DNA of 64,000 bases from Methanobacterium aggregans (GTDB lineage: Archaea; Methanobacteriota; Methanobacteria; Methanobacteriales; Methanobacteriaceae): assembly GCF_017874455.1 (NCBI RefSeq), contig NZ_JAGGLN010000001.1:434001-498000 (forward strand), given 5' to 3'. Shown one piece after another: positions 27,434 through 35,891 of the stretch. The translations under genes and the position numbers were made by a program. A model generated the notes under the pieces. That model was given only the letters and a program-made list of their open reading frames with translations. It searched no databases and was not told where the DNA came from. Numbering within the stretch: position 1 is the first letter of the stretch; the number at the start of each line of letters is the position of its first letter.

Positions 27434-28333
27434 ATGAAAATTGGGTACTTATCAACGATTTATCACACCTCGTTCCTACTAAAAAGTGGGAAATTCAAAT
27501 TCCAAGGATCAGATAATATTGAATGGACATTGTATCCAACAGGACCCGGCATGATGAAGGCCTTTGAGTCCGGGGAGATTGATTTAGGTTACATAGGTCT
27601 TCCACCAGCTATGATAGGGATTTCAAAGGGCATGAGAATAAAATGCATTGCTGGAGGACACATAGAAGGTACCGTGATGGTTGCACCTGGATCATACAGA
27701 TCATATAAAGAAATAGGCAATTTGAGAGAAGTATTGAAACAGTTTGAGGGAAAAAATATTGGAACACCCTCCAGTGGATCGATACACGATGTGATCATCC
27801 GCAGCATGATAAAAGGGTTTGATATAAACCTAAAGAACTATCCATGGGCAGATTTCATTCCAGATGCTATAATAAGCAGTGAAATTGCAGCAGGTGTTGG
27901 GACACCATCCCTTGCAACTGTTGCTTCCATGCAGTTTGATTCTAAGGTGGTGATACCTCCAGAAAAGCTCTGGCCCAACAATCCAAGCTACGGAATAGTT
28001 GTGCAGGAAAAATCGATAGATGAAGCTCCAGAATTCATAATGAAATTCTTAAAGGCCCATGAAGATGCATCCAATTTTATAAGGGAATATCCAGAAGATG
28101 CAGCAGAAATAGCAGCATCTGAAATGGGAGTTGTTGATAAAGACTTCGTGCTCAAGACCTACACTGTATCTCCACATTACTGTGCAAGTCTTCCAGAGGA
28201 TTATATTGAATCTACACTTGATTTTACACCCATTTTAAAGGAACTAGGATACATTGAAAAGGATTTAAAAAAGGAAGATATCTTCAACCTGGATTTTATA
28301 AGAGAAATCCACATGGAAAATGCACATTACTGA
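27434..28333 (+). CDS. Orphan ABC-type substrate-binding protein, no signal peptide
   Basis: 299 aa with a clear SsuA/NitT/THI5-like fold: GYLSTIYHTSFLL at the start, the GxMMKAFESGEIDLGYIGLPPAMI motif with its D-x-G-Y-I-G turn, and GTPSSGSIHDVIIRSM. It begins directly with MKIGYLSTIYH, so it has no signal peptide, lipobox or TM helix and should stay in the cytoplasm. No permease or ATPase gene is nearby. It could be a metabolite-binding sensor or an enzyme of the THI5-like type. The operator at 27311 and the strong GAGGAGG suggest tight control and high expression. Confidence 0.75.
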   Translation: MKIGYLSTIYHTSFLLKSGKFKFQGSDNIEWTLYPTGPGMMKAFESGEIDLGYIGLPPAMIGISKGMRIKCIAGGHIEGTVMVAPGSYRSYKEIGNLREVLKQFEGKNIGTPSSGSIHDVIIRSMIKGFDINLKNYPWADFIPDAIISSEIAAGVGTPSLATVASMQFDSKVVIPPEKLWPNNPSYGIVVQEKSIDEAPEFIMKFLKAHEDASNFIREYPEDAAEIAASEMGVVDKDFVLKTYTVSPHYCASLPEDYIESTLDFTPILKELGYIEKDLKKEDIFNLDFIREIHMENAHY

Positions 28334-28468
28334 TCAATCATGTATCAATGTTGAAGGTAATTTTAAGATTCTGAAGTAGAAACACTTAAAAAATATATTT
28401 TAAATTAAAAAAAATGGAAAGTATGAAATAAGAAGCAGTGCATCGAACTTTTATCAAATTGATTGAAA

Positions 28469-29236
28469 TCAAAGCTCAAATGGTTTTTCAGAAGCAATTG
28501 AGTTCAGTAATTTCGTTGCTGATTTAACCTGTTCTTCAATTCCTGTAACTCCCAGCCATATGGATCCTTCAGCTCCGCAGACTCCTCCACCTGCAATTAG
28601 ATCAGCCTCTGCACCTGTTAAGGTTGAAATTGCCTCAATTTCAGTGAAGATCTCACCTGGAACAGGTAGAAGCCTGGGGCCCTGTGATTCAATGCTGTTG
28701 AGCTTCAGGGCCATTTCATTGAGATCAGTCCATACACGTTTCTCCACACCAACAGGAAGGATCAAGCTAACTCTACGCCCCACAACGGCTTGAAGTGCTG
28801 TACCGATGGTTCCACCATGAGTGTCACCTATGTACACTGCAGATTGTCCCTTTTCTCTGTTGAATGCATTGGCACCCTTCAATATAACATCTCCAGGCCT
28901 TAGATCATCTGCAACATCGAAGATAGTTGCCCCCTTCTCCCAAACACCATCTTCAATTATTACATCCCCTGGAAATCCAGTTTCATCATTTAGGGTTCCT
29001 TTTTCAGTTACGGGCTGTCCAGGCGGCATTACTATCCCCCTGAAGAATCTTTTCCTTGAAAAACCATCTTCCTGATGGATGCTGGATAATATTTCCTCTG
29101 CAACGTAACCATTGCTTGTGCCTGCAATAATCACTATCCTTCCAGATTCGAGAGATTTTTGAATTAAAGGATGTTTGCTCATTCCCTTAGCTATCAATCG
29201 TTTTCCAGCTGCAGGTGTTATTAAAAACTGTTTCAT
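28469..29236 (-). CDS. Conserved hypothetical protein
   Basis: 255 aa, soluble, no signal peptide. Glycine-rich loops (IIAGTSNGYVAEEIL, YIGDTHGGTIGTALQAVVGRRVSLILPVGVEKRV, LIAGGGVCGAEGSIWLGVTG) suggest a nucleotide- or phosphosugar-binding alpha/beta fold of the isomerase/DeoR-effector sort. I cannot name the family. It is convergent with the substrate-binding protein gene, with a spacer of about 130 bp. GGAGAT lies before the ATG. Confidence 0.7.
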   Translation of the reverse strand: MKQFLITPAAGKRLIAKGMSKHPLIQKSLESGRIVIIAGTSNGYVAEEILSSIHQEDGFSRKRFFRGIVMPPGQPVTEKGTLNDETGFPGDVIIEDGVWEKGATIFDVADDLRPGDVILKGANAFNREKGQSAVYIGDTHGGTIGTALQAVVGRRVSLILPVGVEKRVWTDLNEMALKLNSIESQGPRLLPVPGEIFTEIEAISTLTGAEADLIAGGGVCGAEGSIWLGVTGIEEQVKSATKLLNSIASEKPFEL

Positions 29237-29419
29237 ATCAACAATCTCCCCTAAAAATTTATTTTCATTAATTTTTTTTATAAGAATATGTATGATTTAA
29301 CTAATCAATTTGATGCATTTATATGAACAATTTATTAATAGGTAATCTAATTTAGAAAGTTATAACCACAACTTAAATAATTCAAATGTACAAACAATAA
29401 AAATAAACGGCGATGTTAA

Positions 29420-30244
29420 ATGAAAAAATCATTAGAAATCATACTTATAGTCATGGGAATCATAGCAATCATTGCAATGTATTCCTATGCCGTGGCTGCA
29501 ACAGGCCCTGTTGAGCCACTTGGAAGAGCTTCATTCGTTAAACTTTTAAATCCAGATTTTTATCCGGATCATCCACATTCCCAGCTTCTTGAGAAGTATG
29601 CTGCAGACCGAGGATCCGCCTGTGCCCTTGTTGTGCACTATGCAGGTACTTCAAACTACAGGAGTTACCAGGACGGTAGTGTTTACATAATTGAACTGGG
29701 ATTTGTATCATCTGCAGGCCCTGAAACTGAGATAGACTGGGGTCAGGCCTTACAGTACGCCATCTTTGGAGTTCCAGATGGCACATGGAAGTTTAGAATA
29801 AACGGTGTGGATTATGATAACTTCGATGATGCCTGGGCTGAGGTAATGGAAGAAGCCCAAGCACATGGCCAGCAGGGGCCTATACCCATGGTCTGGCATG
29901 GAAGTGCAAGGTCAGGAAATCCAATGATCAATCCGGGATGCGGTTTCCCACTCTATTACTACGTGTGCTGGAAACAGTACGGCCGTTTTGCTGCATACTA
30001 CTACGCAGTTTCAGGGTTGATATTCCCATACCTTAACAGTCCCTTCAAATCCTTTGAACTTAAAAATTACAAGGTTCTACAGAGTGCCTACACATCTGGC
30101 CGTTTAGATTACACAAAACTCAGTGAAAACGAAATAGAAGGTATCAATGCTTCCCTAACGGATCCTTCCATATTCACAAGTGTTTATATGAACATTCTCT
30201 CGAAAAGACAGAATGGACAAAAGGCAATCTACTTCACAGAGTAG
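29420..30244 (+). CDS. Exported or membrane-anchored protein, unknown function
   Basis: 274 aa. An N-terminal helix (residues 6-27, IILIVMGIIAIIAMYSYAVA) acts as signal peptide or anchor. The exported domain is rich in Tyr, Trp and Gly with a few Cys (GSACALVVHY; MINPGCGFPLYYYVCW) and a repeated Y-Y-Y pattern. I do not recognise it. A hairpin followed by a T-run ends the transcript (30269-30302). Confidence 0.62.
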   Translation: MKKSLEIILIVMGIIAIIAMYSYAVAATGPVEPLGRASFVKLLNPDFYPDHPHSQLLEKYAADRGSACALVVHYAGTSNYRSYQDGSVYIIELGFVSSAGPETEIDWGQALQYAIFGVPDGTWKFRINGVDYDNFDDAWAEVMEEAQAHGQQGPIPMVWHGSARSGNPMINPGCGFPLYYYVCWKQYGRFAAYYYAVSGLIFPYLNSPFKSFELKNYKVLQSAYTSGRLDYTKLSENEIEGINASLTDPSIFTSVYMNILSKRQNGQKAIYFTE

Positions 30245-30268
30245 GATATGGAGAAATAGAGATAGAAG

Positions 30269-30302
30269 GGTGAAATGAAAATTTCACCTTCAAATCCTTT
30301 TT
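30269..30302 (+). terminator. Hairpin plus T-run terminator
   Basis: GGTGAAAT (30269-30276), a GAAA tetraloop and ATTTCACC (30281-30288) form a perfect 8-bp stem. A T-rich tract with eight T follows after ten bases. It sits just after the stop of the exported protein gene. Confidence 0.6.
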
Positions 30303-30509
30303 TTTAGAATCTAAATTTTTTTTATAATTGAAAATTTCATAAATTCTTTATTTTCATGTTTTAGGCTAAAAAAACTCATAATATCAGTACATAACTCTAA
30401 AAAAATATAAAAAAGGGATTTTAAATCAAATTTAAGGTTTATTCATTAAAAAAAATGTGTTTATGAATCTATCTGAACTTGAATCATCTGAATCTAATTA
30501 ATAACTTAT

Positions 30510-32861
30510 TCATGTTTTTGATTCAATACATTTTATTATCCTATCGAAGTTCCTGAATTTCTTTGCAAGGCCCCTGAAGTAGGGTATGTAAACCTTGTAG
30601 AATGCCAGTCTCTTTGGATCTATCCCATTTTTAACAAGTTCATCCCTGAGTAATTCAACCTTCTCCTGACTTTTCTGGTACATTGGATTGTCTGGATATT
30701 CACCAAGAATTATACCGTCTGCACCTTCCTTAAATGCATGGAGAATGTGTTCAGGTGTTAACCTGTTTATTGAGGATATTTTAATGATCCTGATTGAATC
30801 TGGACATTCAACCTTGTTTATGCCCATGTTGTCTGCTGAAACGTATCCAACATCATCCAGAAATGCCAGTATCCTTACCTCTTTCTCCCTTTTATTTTCA
30901 AGCATTCCTGAGATCATTGCAAGCATGGCCTCATCACTCTGCCCCCTGATGGATACAGCTCCACTTTCACATACTGATATGCATGCTCCACAGCCATTGC
31001 AGGATATTGGATCAACATGTACAGAATCTGCCGGGATGTAGATTGCCTTGTATTTACAGACATCCCTGCATTTTCCGCATAGGTTGCACTTTGATCTGTC
31101 CATTTCTGCAATGAATGGTTCAGACTCCAGGCCTCCATTCATGAGTTCTGAAACCTTTGAACTTGCAGCATTCGCCTGAACTATACTATCTGTAATGTCC
31201 TTAGGTCCCTGTGCAGTTCCACATACATATATCCCCTTGATGTCTGTGCTCACAGGTTTCATCTTTGGATGTTTCTCCTTGACGAAGAGTTCCTCTGTTA
31301 AGCCCACGTTAAGTTTCTCTGAAACCTCCACTGTTCCAGGGGATGGTTCCATTGCAGTTGATAAGACCACAAGGTCTGTTTCAACCTCAAGGGGTGTTTT
31401 TTCAAGTGTGTCTTCAACCCTTACAATGAGGGTGCCGTTTTTATCAACAACTTCACCTGGACGTCCCCTTATGAACTTGACTCCATTGGACTGTCCATAC
31501 TTGTAGTACTTCTCGTACATTCCAGGGGTTCTCATATCTGTGTAGCAGATTATAACCTCAGTATCTGGGTAATGGCTTTTTATTATGTTTGCATGTTTCA
31601 TTGCAACCATGCAGCACACTTTGGAGCAGTAACGTCTTCCATCTGGTTTTTCATCCCTGGAACCAACACACTGTATCATAACAACCCTTTCTGGTACTTC
31701 TCCAGAGGAGGGTTTTTGGAGTTTTCCATTGGTTGGTCCGTTAACACCCATGATCCTTGCAAGTTCCATCTGGGTCACAACGTCAGGGTACCTGTTGTAA
31801 CCGTATTCAGGCCTTTTTTCCATATTGAAGGTTTTGTGGCCAGTTGCAATGATCACAGAACCCACAGTGAGTGGTATGATCTCAGTTTCCATCTGCAGAT
31901 CTATTGCATCCATCCTACATGCTTCCTGACATTTTCCACATTTTTTACAGTTCTCATCATCAATTGTGTACATATCAGGAACTGCCTGTGGAAATGACTT
32001 GTAAATGGCTTTTCTTATGGTCATTCCCTCATTCCAGGAGTCTGGAACCTTCACTGGACAGACATTTGCACAGCTTCCACAGCTTATGCATCTGTCTTCA
32101 ATTACTCCCTTTGGCTCTTTCTCAAGGAGTAAGTTGAAGTTTCCAGCTCTCCTCTCTGCCTTCTTCAATCTGGTGTTTGTGAGAATTTTTATGTTCTTGT
32201 GCTGCACAGCCTCATTCACTATTGGGTTCAAGAGGCACATGGCACATTCTTCTGCCATCTTCTCAGGTGAGAATACCTTGCCCACCTGAACCATTGACCC
32301 TCCAACTGTGGGTTTTTCCTCAACGATACAGGTTTTTATTCCCTGTTTTGCAAGTGAAAGTGCAGCAGTTATACCGGATATACCACCACCAACTACAAGT
32401 GCACTTTTTCTTGTTTTCCTAAGCACAGGGTCAAGGGGCTGGGAATATTTAACCCTTTCAACAGCTGCATTAACAAGAGAAATTGCCTTGTCAGTTGCCC
32501 TTTCCCCATCACTGTGCACCCATGAGCACTGCTCCCTTAAATTTGCCATCTCCATTAAATATGGATTGAGGGGTGTCATGTAGTTTTGAAAGGTTTTTTC
32601 ATGTGTTATGGGCGAGCATGCTGCCACAACCACTCTTTCCAGTTTGTTCTGGATTATATTGTCCCTTATGAGTTTTCGTCCGTTTATTGAGCAAAGATTT
32701 TCAAATTCCTCAATGACTGTGGCATCTAATGAATCTTTGAGTTTTTCCATGTCTATTTTATCAGATATGTTTCCACCGCAGTGGCAGAGAAAAACACCTA
32801 CACGCGGCTTTGAGGTGATTGGAGCTTCTTTGGAAGCTTTTGAAAGAGAATTGTCCTTCAT
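30510..32861 (-). CDS. hdrA: HdrA-like flavin/Fe-S protein fused to a Cys-less MvhD-like domain
   Basis: 783 aa. N-terminal Fe-S segment with VGVFLCHCGGN, then the FAD motif VVGGGISGITAALSLA. Four ferredoxin sites follow (CISCGSCANVCP, CKKCGKCQEAC, CNLCGKCRDVC, CNGCGACISVC). This is the electron-bifurcating scaffold of heterodisulfide reductases. The last 130 residues (ILAFLDDVGYVSADNMG to KCIESKT) align by eye with MvhD. The cysteines that bind its [2Fe-2S] cluster are replaced (D-D-V, S-S-I, E-Y-P-D-N). HdrA2 of Methanosarcina is also an MvhD fusion. The gene lies downstream of hdrC and hdrB on one strand. Confidence 0.85.
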   Translation of the reverse strand: MKDNSLSKASKEAPITSKPRVGVFLCHCGGNISDKIDMEKLKDSLDATVIEEFENLCSINGRKLIRDNIIQNKLERVVVAACSPITHEKTFQNYMTPLNPYLMEMANLREQCSWVHSDGERATDKAISLVNAAVERVKYSQPLDPVLRKTRKSALVVGGGISGITAALSLAKQGIKTCIVEEKPTVGGSMVQVGKVFSPEKMAEECAMCLLNPIVNEAVQHKNIKILTNTRLKKAERRAGNFNLLLEKEPKGVIEDRCISCGSCANVCPVKVPDSWNEGMTIRKAIYKSFPQAVPDMYTIDDENCKKCGKCQEACRMDAIDLQMETEIIPLTVGSVIIATGHKTFNMEKRPEYGYNRYPDVVTQMELARIMGVNGPTNGKLQKPSSGEVPERVVMIQCVGSRDEKPDGRRYCSKVCCMVAMKHANIIKSHYPDTEVIICYTDMRTPGMYEKYYKYGQSNGVKFIRGRPGEVVDKNGTLIVRVEDTLEKTPLEVETDLVVLSTAMEPSPGTVEVSEKLNVGLTEELFVKEKHPKMKPVSTDIKGIYVCGTAQGPKDITDSIVQANAASSKVSELMNGGLESEPFIAEMDRSKCNLCGKCRDVCKYKAIYIPADSVHVDPISCNGCGACISVCESGAVSIRGQSDEAMLAMISGMLENKREKEVRILAFLDDVGYVSADNMGINKVECPDSIRIIKISSINRLTPEHILHAFKEGADGIILGEYPDNPMYQKSQEKVELLRDELVKNGIDPKRLAFYKVYIPYFRGLAKKFRNFDRIIKCIESKT

Positions 32862-33030
32862 GGTGTAACCTTCAAAAAAATGATTGTTTTAGTGACTTTT
32901 AATGACCTTCAATTTTTTTTAGTAATTTTTTAAGTTAATGAATTCTTAATAAACCTTTTTTAAAAATAAATTTGTGGGTAGCGATTATTCTTAAAGTTTT
33001 TATTGCTAAAAATAATCATTGTCCACGCTT

Positions 33031-33978
33031 TTATTGAGGTCCATATTCTATTCCCAGTTTATCAAGAAGTGGCTCAACTCGTACTGTGTGGGTCTGGATA
33101 CCTAAAACCTTGTAGGGGTCTGCACCCATTGCAAGGGCTAAAAACTGGGCTATGTTCAAGTGGAATATGTTGAATTTCGTGTCTAGTTTCTCCTCTATTT
33201 TTGGCTGGTACCTGTCGAACTGCATATGGCAGTTGGGACACATGTGAATGAGAACATCAACATCTTTGTCCTGTAACGCCTGAAGTTTGTCTCCTGTTAC
33301 TTCAAGGGATGTTTCGTTGTTTGTGAACCTCTGCCTGAAACCTGCACCACAGGTAACCCTCTTGTGATCGTACCATCCAATTGTTTCCACCCCACATGCC
33401 TTTAAAAGTTCATCGAGAAGGTTTGGATCCGCCACTCCTCCAATTGTGTCTTTGTAATGAACCTTGCAGTAGTGGCAGGCATGGTGGGATGCAATCTTGA
33501 GATCTGAGAAATCAACCTTAACAAGTGGTGCAATATCCTCCCTCTTGTTGAAGAGGATCTCTGCAACATGGAATATGCTGTTTCTTGGATCAACGGTTCC
33601 CCTCTCATACTCCATTTTCTGGAGTCCTGCGTCATGGAAGATGCCGTTTATCTTTTCTCGGACCTCATCGTTTTCATTGAGGAGTTTAGCTGATTTTTTG
33701 AGTATTGCATAGCATGTTGAACACATGGTTGCTATGTTGTGATGGCCTGAATCAGCTGCTATGTGAAAGTTTCGAGCTGCGAGGGCTGTTGTTGAAAGCT
33801 GGTCAAACAGATCGTAGTAATGGCCAAGTCCTGTGCAGCATGACTGCCTTTCATCCACATGGTACTCCACACCAATTCTATCAAATAAGTACTTGGTTGA
33901 GGATTCAACACCAGGATATTCCACATTCACAAGGCAGGTTCTGAAGAGTAGGATTTCTTTATCGGGTATCTTCTTCAT
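33031..33978 (-). CDS. hdrB: HdrB-like heterodisulfide reductase subunit (two CCG-type domains)
   Basis: 315 aa. First CCG domain: C15, C47-C48, C86-x-x-C89 (spacing C-x31-CC-x37-C-x-x-C), which fits a noncubane [4Fe-4S] site. Second: C168 and C171, then T209-C210-G-A-G where a CC-G would be expected, then C247-x-x-C250. The second domain thus lacks one Cys of the usual pair. HdrB normally binds the disulfide CoM-S-S-CoB. Here the genomic setting (E1-like, sulfur carrier, cysteine synthesis) hints at a different sulfur substrate; inference. Confidence 0.85.
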   Translation of the reverse strand: MKKIPDKEILLFRTCLVNVEYPGVESSTKYLFDRIGVEYHVDERQSCCTGLGHYYDLFDQLSTTALAARNFHIAADSGHHNIATMCSTCYAILKKSAKLLNENDEVREKINGIFHDAGLQKMEYERGTVDPRNSIFHVAEILFNKREDIAPLVKVDFSDLKIASHHACHYCKVHYKDTIGGVADPNLLDELLKACGVETIGWYDHKRVTCGAGFRQRFTNNETSLEVTGDKLQALQDKDVDVLIHMCPNCHMQFDRYQPKIEEKLDTKFNIFHLNIAQFLALAMGADPYKVLGIQTHTVRVEPLLDKLGIEYGPQ

Positions 33979-34118
33979 TTATTACATCTCTTTACGGATT
34001 TTTTTAAAATAAAATCATTTAGACTTAATTGTTCATTGGATTCAATTCTTGGAAAAAAATTTTTTAAAATAAAAATTTTAATTAGGATAGATTCTTCTTT
34101 TAAAACACATAAAACCAT

Positions 34119-34742
34119 TCATTTATTCTGCTTTTTATGCTTCTTTATTTCCTCAAGCCTGTCCTTAAAGAGTGTTCCATCAAGTATGTCTCCAACCTCT
34201 TTCAGGGACTCTCCCTTCATTATGTAGCTTCCAAGTCCCAGATCTGAACGTATGTCATCAAGGTTTATCTTCAGATCAAGGTACCCAGTTCCAACATCCC
34301 TTACCATGTCGTCAAAGAATGCGCTGGGTATGGATCCCATTCCAAATTCAAAGAAACTGTCACCGTAGGTTGTAAAGGAATCTATTTTTTTAACACCGGA
34401 TCCCTCCTTAATTGCCATCTGCCTCAGGATCTGGTTCACCTCACAGGCACTGTTTCCAGAGGGGCAGATACTCTGACAGGTGTAACAGTAGAAGCAGTTC
34501 CATATTTTATCATCAAATATAACATCTCTATCATTTTCAAGGACTCTTTTGACCATTTCCCGGGGGTCGTAGTCTGTGTGCCTTGCTCCAGGACATGTAG
34601 ATGTGCACATTCCACATTGAACACATTTAAAGAGCCCTAAGTCTGGAGATGCTTTTATATTGTTTAAAACTTCTTCTGGAAGGCTTTTATGCCCTTCAGA
34701 TCCTTTTCTCTCGGATTTACTTTCAAGTTGAATTTTTTTCAT
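34119..34742 (-). CDS. hdrC: HdrC-like ferredoxin subunit
   Basis: 207 aa. Two classic [4Fe-4S] motifs: CVQCGMCTSTCP (from about residue 40) and CFYCYTCQSICPSGN (from about residue 83). The rest is helical. HdrC passes electrons between HdrA and HdrB. Its ATG overlaps the stop of the E1-like gene (ATGA at 34739-34742), so the two are translationally coupled, which ties the Hdr module to the sulfur-carrier activating enzyme. Confidence 0.87.
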   Translation of the reverse strand: MKKIQLESKSERKGSEGHKSLPEEVLNNIKASPDLGLFKCVQCGMCTSTCPGARHTDYDPREMVKRVLENDRDVIFDDKIWNCFYCYTCQSICPSGNSACEVNQILRQMAIKEGSGVKKIDSFTTYGDSFFEFGMGSIPSAFFDDMVRDVGTGYLDLKINLDDIRSDLGLGSYIMKGESLKEVGDILDGTLFKDRLEEIKKHKKQNK

Positions 34743-35755
34743 GTACCGATATACCTCGCGTAGATGGATCTTGCAACTTTTTCATCATTCGTACCCTTTA
34801 CTATTGCCCTTCCATCCTTAAATACTGATATTTCAAATTCACCTGTTTTGAAGATCATGATGAAATCTGCACATTTAACTTTCCCCAGTTTCTCGAGTTT
34901 TGAAGCTAGTTCCCGAAGCAATATCTCCTTTGGATCTGCAGGAGTTATCTGTATGGCGTTTCTTCCACAAAGTGATGTTATAATTTCCCTCTCTTCAGAT
35001 TCCAGATATTCAAAGCTTTCATCAACACAGCAGCCACAACTATCATTTTTCTTCACGGTTATACTGTCGTAGGAGTTGTTCCAACCATCGTAGACTATTA
35101 GTTCACTTTTTGTATCTTCAACTTCATTGTATTTGCCCAGAAGTATTTTTATAGCCTCTGTGCTCTCCATTGACCCCATGATCACAGTTATGGTGTTCAG
35201 TACACCCATGGTGTCACAGGTTGGGAGGGATCCAGGCTTTGGAATACCAGGGTAGAGACATCGCAGACATGCTTTTCCTGGAAGTATTTTCATCATCATT
35301 CCAGAGGTTCCTATGGCACCTGTGTACACCCATGGAACACCATTTTTAACACAAACATCATTTACAAGCATTCTAGTCTGTATATTGTCTGTACCGTCCA
35401 GTACAATGTCCGCACCACTTAAAAGTTCTTCAACATTGGTGTGGTTCAGATCCTTTATAACTGGGATTATCTCTATTTCTGAGTTTATTGCACTGGCCTT
35501 TTTGGCGGCAGCCACGGCTTTAGGTTCTCCAACATCCTTCTCATCAAAGAGCATCTGCCTCTGGAGGTTGTTGAGCTCCACAAAATCCCTGTCAATTATG
35601 AATATTTTTCCAACTCCGGCACGTGCAAGGTTGTTTGCAGCAACTGTTCCAAGGGCACCACACCCCACAATAACCACACTGCTCTTTAAAAGCTTTTCTT
35701 GACCTTCTTCTTTAATATTCTGTAATATTATCTGTCGCGAGTATCTGCTCTGCAT
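34739..35755 (-). CDS. E1-like adenylyltransferase (ThiF/MoeB/HesA family)
   Basis: 338 aa. The Rossmann ATP-binding motif is VIVGCGALGTVAANNLARAG, followed by DRDFVELNNLQRQ and DGTDNIQTRMLVND. A catalytic-type Cys lies in LPTCDTMGVLNT. Zinc cysteines are CLRC and SCGCC. A C-terminal extension of about 90 aa (residues 250-338) ends in a small ferredoxin-like domain. E1-like enzymes adenylate the terminal Gly-Gly of ThiS/MoaD proteins so that sulfur can be attached. Coupled to hdrC by an ATGA overlap; the ThiS-like partner is at 26443. Confidence 0.85.
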   Translation of the reverse strand: MQSRYSRQIILQNIKEEGQEKLLKSSVVIVGCGALGTVAANNLARAGVGKIFIIDRDFVELNNLQRQMLFDEKDVGEPKAVAAAKKASAINSEIEIIPVIKDLNHTNVEELLSGADIVLDGTDNIQTRMLVNDVCVKNGVPWVYTGAIGTSGMMMKILPGKACLRCLYPGIPKPGSLPTCDTMGVLNTITVIMGSMESTEAIKILLGKYNEVEDTKSELIVYDGWNNSYDSITVKKNDSCGCCVDESFEYLESEEREIITSLCGRNAIQITPADPKEILLRELASKLEKLGKVKCADFIMIFKTGEFEISVFKDGRAIVKGTNDEKVARSIYARYIGT

Positions 35756-35891
35756 GTTTCCATCTCTAAAAAGATTGTTAGAACTTTATTATTTCTTATT
35801 AACAAAACCTGGATTATTGATTTAACCCAATGAAATTATTTTATCTTGTTTCCTCTGGGAATACTTCCTTAAATTCCTGGAATTTATATCT

